A stretch of 32,735 nt of DNA from an uncultured Dorea sp. (GTDB taxonomy: Bacteria > Bacillota > Clostridia > Lachnospirales > Lachnospiraceae). This document shows, one piece after another, positions 29,882 through 32,735 of the stretch (position 1 is the stretch's first letter; every line of letters begins with the position of its first letter). The position numbers and the translations under genes were made by a program. The notes under the pieces are model-generated. The model had not been told where the DNA came from, searched no databases, and saw only the letters and a program-made list of their open reading frames with translations. Location: assembly GCA_949916155.1 (NCBI GenBank), contig CATLEM010000012.1:1-32735 (forward strand), given 5' to 3'.

Positions 29882-31876
29882 ATGAAGAATAAATATAAAA
29901 TGTCAGAACCCTTGCAGATTGGGAAGATGACCGTGAAAAACAGGATAGTATTTCCTCCGATGAATACAAATCTGACCACAGAGGACGGGTATGTATCCCC
30001 ACAGCTGGAGGAATATTATCTTCGCAGAGCAAGAGGCGGTGCAGGAATGATCATATTAGAGGCGGCGACGATTGATGCCCGTTCCAGAAACCATCCGGGG
30101 CAGCCGGTATTCTATGACAGAAAGCATGTTGCGCCGTGGGCAAGACTGGTAGAAAAACTGCACCGTTATGATACAAAGGTATCGATTGAATTGGTACACT
30201 ATGGGAGTGAGGCGGCTCTTCCTCCCCGTGAATCTCCTTCGGCAGTAACAAAATACAAGGAAGAGCCGGGGAGTGTACTGGAGGCGGAAAGGATAAAGGA
30301 AATCCAAAAGCAGTTTGCATATAGTGCAATGCTTGCAAAAAAGGCGGGAATGGATGCGATCACATTGCATGCATGCCATGGGTATCTGATTGCAGAATTT
30401 TTGTCTCCGGTATTTAATAAACGTACAGATAAGTATGGCGGATCTTTTGAAAACCGGTGCCGTTTTCTGCTGGAAATAATCAAAGAATGCCGTAAGCAGG
30501 TCGGATATGCATTTCCGATCATGGTGCGGTACAGTGCAGATGAGTTTATCAAGGGCGGAAGACAGATAGAGGAATCTGTAGAACTTGCAAAAGTCTTAGA
30601 GGAAGCGGGCGTGGACGCCATTGATCTGTCTGCATCCCAACCCTCTGCGTACTTGATGACAACACCGCCTTATTGCCTTCCGCAGGCAGAGGGGCTATTA
30701 GTTCCATTTTCGGCGGCGATCAAACAGGCCGTAAATATTCCGGTATTTACAGCAATAGGAATCCGCAGACCAGAGCAGATTGAACAGATACTGGAAAAGC
30801 AGGAAGCAGATCTTGTGGTTTTAGGGCGCCCCCAGCTTGCCGATCCGGACTATGTAAACAAAGTATTAAGCGGACAGGAGGAAAAAATCAGGCATTGCCT
30901 TTCCTGCGAATTGTGTCTGGATACTCTGGATGATGACCGGCCAATCTGCTGTGCCGTCAATCCGGAAAACGGAAGAGAACTGGAATTTGACGGGATTGTA
31001 AAAAGTGATGAGAAGAAGCGTATTGTTGTTGTCGGAGGCGGGCCGGCAGGTATGGAGGCGGCAAGGGCAGCCGGTTTGAGAGGACATGAGGTTATTCTGG
31101 TTGAAAAGCAGAAGGAGTTAGGGGGAAGCCTCAATGCAGCAAAGATCCCGCCTCATAAGGACATGATCGGCCGATTGGTGAAATGGTACCAAAGGCAGTT
31201 AGAGGACTTGAATATTGATATCCGTACGGGCACGGAAGCTACGGAAGAATTGATGGAAGAATTGCGCCCTGATGCATTATTTCTTGCAGCGGGAGCTCAT
31301 TATATCCGCCGGATCTTAGGAAGTGGGCTGCCGAATGTTGTAGATGCAGTCCATGCGTTGAAACATCCGGAACAGATTGGGAAACGGATTGTTATTGTGG
31401 GAGGGGGAGCTACCGGGACAGAGTGTGCGGACTTCTTTGCGGGAAACAGTGTAGAGGTCCGTGTGAAAGGCGCAGAGAGTGTCGGCGGGAAACTTATGTT
31501 CGATGTAGAAAAAACAGGTGAAGGAGCAGGCAGGGAGGTTGCAATTGTAGAAATGCTTGATTGCATCGGCAGTGATCTGGATGTGTTCTGCAGGGAACCG
31601 GTAATGACTACTTTGGAAGAAAAAAATGTCTCTATGTATGCCGGATGCCGGGTAGAGGAGATCACCAAAGAGGGTGTCCGCATCTTCCATCTGCAGCGGA
31701 GAGAAGAAATATTCCTTGCGGCAGACACGGTAATTCTGGCAGGAGGACTGCAGTCTAATTGTAAAGATGATTTTAGCGGTGCGGACTATCCGGTATACCG
31801 GATTGGTGATTCGATACGGCCGGGCAAGATAAAGGACGCGATCTACACGGCATATTGTAAGGCACGTGAAATCTAA
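29882..31876 (+). CDS. Old-yellow-enzyme/Fe-S/FAD enoate or dienoyl-CoA reductase
   Basis: This 664-residue flavoenzyme has the architecture of 2,4-dienoyl-CoA reductase FadH, enoate reductases and BaiCD. Residues 1 to about 330 form the FMN barrel (MTVKNRIVFPPMNTNL, LHACHGYLIAEFLSPVFNKR with DKYGGSFENRCRF). A cysteine cluster around residues 340-360 (CLSCELC, then PICC) should bind a 4Fe-4S centre, with spacing slightly shorter than the usual CX3C step. The C-terminal part binds FAD/NAD(P)H (IVVVGGGPAGMEAARAAG and IVIVGGGATGTECADFF). It probably reduces a C=C bond conjugated to a carboxylate or CoA ester, or works oxidatively. It is the last clear member of the operon. Confidence 0.9.
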   Translation: MKNKYKMSEPLQIGKMTVKNRIVFPPMNTNLTTEDGYVSPQLEEYYLRRARGGAGMIILEAATIDARSRNHPGQPVFYDRKHVAPWARLVEKLHRYDTKVSIELVHYGSEAALPPRESPSAVTKYKEEPGSVLEAERIKEIQKQFAYSAMLAKKAGMDAITLHACHGYLIAEFLSPVFNKRTDKYGGSFENRCRFLLEIIKECRKQVGYAFPIMVRYSADEFIKGGRQIEESVELAKVLEEAGVDAIDLSASQPSAYLMTTPPYCLPQAEGLLVPFSAAIKQAVNIPVFTAIGIRRPEQIEQILEKQEADLVVLGRPQLADPDYVNKVLSGQEEKIRHCLSCELCLDTLDDDRPICCAVNPENGRELEFDGIVKSDEKKRIVVVGGGPAGMEAARAAGLRGHEVILVEKQKELGGSLNAAKIPPHKDMIGRLVKWYQRQLEDLNIDIRTGTEATEELMEELRPDALFLAAGAHYIRRILGSGLPNVVDAVHALKHPEQIGKRIVIVGGGATGTECADFFAGNSVEVRVKGAESVGGKLMFDVEKTGEGAGREVAIVEMLDCIGSDLDVFCREPVMTTLEEKNVSMYAGCRVEEITKEGVRIFHLQRREEIFLAADTVILAGGLQSNCKDDFSGADYPVYRIGDSIRPGKIKDAIYTAYCKAREI

Positions 31877-31966
31877 AAAATAATTTAATTTAAAGCTGTA
31901 CTTCTGTCAGCCCGAAGTGGTAAAATAAGATGACTTCAACGGAAAATATCAGGATATAAGGAGCAT

Positions 31967-32617
31967 ATGATGAAGGCAGTAATTTTTGATATGGATGGAT
32001 TATTGATAGATAGCGAGACGGTTACATACCAGATAGATAAAGAACTTGTAAATAAGTATAGTGATTTTGATTTTCAAAAAGATGATTATGCGAGAAATTA
32101 TAGCGGAAAGACAGGCGCTGCAAATATGCGGCGCCTGATTGATACGTATAAGCTTCCTTTCAGCCTGGAAGAAGGATTAAAAAAGGTAGAGCGAAGGGAG
32201 AAAAGATTCTGGAAGGACGGTATTGAGCTGAAACCGGGGGCAAAAGAGCTTTTGAGGCTGTTAAAAGACCGCGGGTTCAAGATCGCATTGGCAACTTCAA
32301 GTGTGGAAGAACGTGCAGAGGTTATTTTGAACAGGCATAAGATATATCATTATTTTGACCAATTTGTCTTTGCCGGTGAGGTGGACAGAGGGAAGCCTGA
32401 ACCGGATATCTTTTTAAAAGCGTGCGCAAAACTGGGGGAAGCTAAGGAGGACTGCCTTGTCCTGGAAGACAGTGAAGCAGGCGTGCAGGCGGCGTACAGG
32501 GCGCATGTTCCGGTCATCTGTGTCCCTGATATGAAGATGCCGGGAGAAGAATATTTAAAAATGACTGAAACATGCGTCAGTTCCCTCCAGGAGGTTTGCC
32601 GGATGTTCCTCGACTGA
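31967..32617 (+). CDS. HAD-superfamily phosphatase / beta-phosphoglucomutase-like
   Basis: This 216-residue HAD subfamily IA protein has motif I FDMDGLLIDSE (both catalytic Asp), motif II LATSS, the motif III Lys in RGKPEPDIF, and motif IV LEDSEAGVQAA. The cap domain lies between about residues 15 and 85. Such enzymes dephosphorylate small sugar phosphates or act as phosphoglucomutases; the substrate is unknown. Two start codons lie in tandem after AAGGAG, and the second (31970) has better spacing. It is 90 bp downstream of the reductase gene without an obvious terminator, so it may belong to the operon or be independent. Confidence 0.88.
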   Translation: MMKAVIFDMDGLLIDSETVTYQIDKELVNKYSDFDFQKDDYARNYSGKTGAANMRRLIDTYKLPFSLEEGLKKVERREKRFWKDGIELKPGAKELLRLLKDRGFKIALATSSVEERAEVILNRHKIYHYFDQFVFAGEVDRGKPEPDIFLKACAKLGEAKEDCLVLEDSEAGVQAAYRAHVPVICVPDMKMPGEEYLKMTETCVSSLQEVCRMFLD

Positions 32618-32624
32618 CAGGATT

Positions 32625-32671
32625 TTTAATACTGCGTTCGGATTGACTTTTACTGTACTGCGGTCTATAAT
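32625..32671 (+). repeat. 47-bp promoter-bearing repeat, copy 2
   Basis: This segment is nearly identical to 5898-5944. It carries TTGACT (32643-32648), a 17-bp spacer and TATAAT (32666-32671), pointing out of the right end of the window. It lies only 8 bp after the HAD gene stop. The gene it drives is not included. Confidence 0.8.
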
Positions 32672-32680
32672 GATATTAAC

Positions 32681-32707
32681 GTAAATCAGCCGAATTCAGC
32701 GATTTAC
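32681..32707. promoter_or_regulatory. Dyad just downstream of the copy-2 promoter
   Basis: GTAAATC (32681-32687) and GATTTAC (32701-32707) form a perfect 7-bp inverted repeat flanking a GAATTC centre, about 10 bp after the -10 box. This is where a TetR- or similar repressor would bind, and it is absent at copy 1. The remaining 28 bases are AT-rich, with an AAAGG near the edge. Confidence 0.45.
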
Positions 32708-32735
32708 ATATTTTATAATTTTTTATAGAAAGGTT

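Overview
The window reads as chromosomal DNA from an anaerobic Gram-positive of the class Clostridia, most likely Lachnospiraceae-like. This is inferred from strong AGGAGG-type ribosome binding sites, moderate GC, a fused MEMO/AMMECR1 protein beside its radical SAM partner, a CmpB-like (PF06541) membrane protein, the NifU-like/GGGtGRT pair, and several oxygen-sensitive Fe-S enzymes. No rRNA, tRNA, CRISPR array or intact transposon was seen.

Left part (1-9,650), mixed housekeeping and accessory genes: a secreted SH3b/polysaccharide deacetylase; guanine deaminase followed by the two-gene AmmeMemoRadiSam set; a shortened NudC-like gene carrying several in-frame deletions relative to an intact paralogue 2.6 kb away; a CmpB-like membrane protein; an IS1182-type transposase fragment behind a strong promoter that recurs as a 47-bp repeat at the right end of the window; a DUF4143 ATPase; the intact NudC; and an AraC-type regulator. 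A short stretch (9,650-10,440) holds a decayed ribbon-helix-helix-like fragment, a small acidic protein, a terminator and a promoter with AraC-style direct repeats.

Right part (10,444-31,876): about 21 kb of genes all on the + strand, which I read as one catabolic locus in at least three transcription segments. Segment A (10,444-16,458) holds a ribose-type ABC importer, an MFS transporter and an IolM-like scyllo-inosose 3-dehydrogenase, and ends in a strong terminator. Segment B (16,833-20,923) has translationally coupled genes for a split transketolase and a second zinc dehydrogenase, followed by an IolN-like ring hydrolase of the creatininase fold, and also ends in a terminator-like hairpin. 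Segment C (21,009-31,876) holds a class III CoA transferase, an HMG-CoA-lyase-family lyase, an acylating aldehyde dehydrogenase, a PrpF-type isomerase, a two-subunit LeuCD-type hydratase, a NifU-like scaffold, a GGGtGRT protein, a hotdog thioesterase and an old-yellow-enzyme/Fe-S/FAD reductase. A HAD phosphatase follows.

How the genes may work together (inference): segments A and B import a cyclitol, oxidise it twice, open the ring to a keto-aldonate, and may use the transketolase to remove a two-carbon unit from the ketose end. Segment C fits isomerisation and hydration of an unsaturated dicarboxylate, CoA activation and C-C cleavage to an acyl-CoA plus an oxo acid. The standard partners IolG and IolO are absent from the window, so the combination is not a known pathway as it stands. 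It is the best candidate here for an undescribed system.
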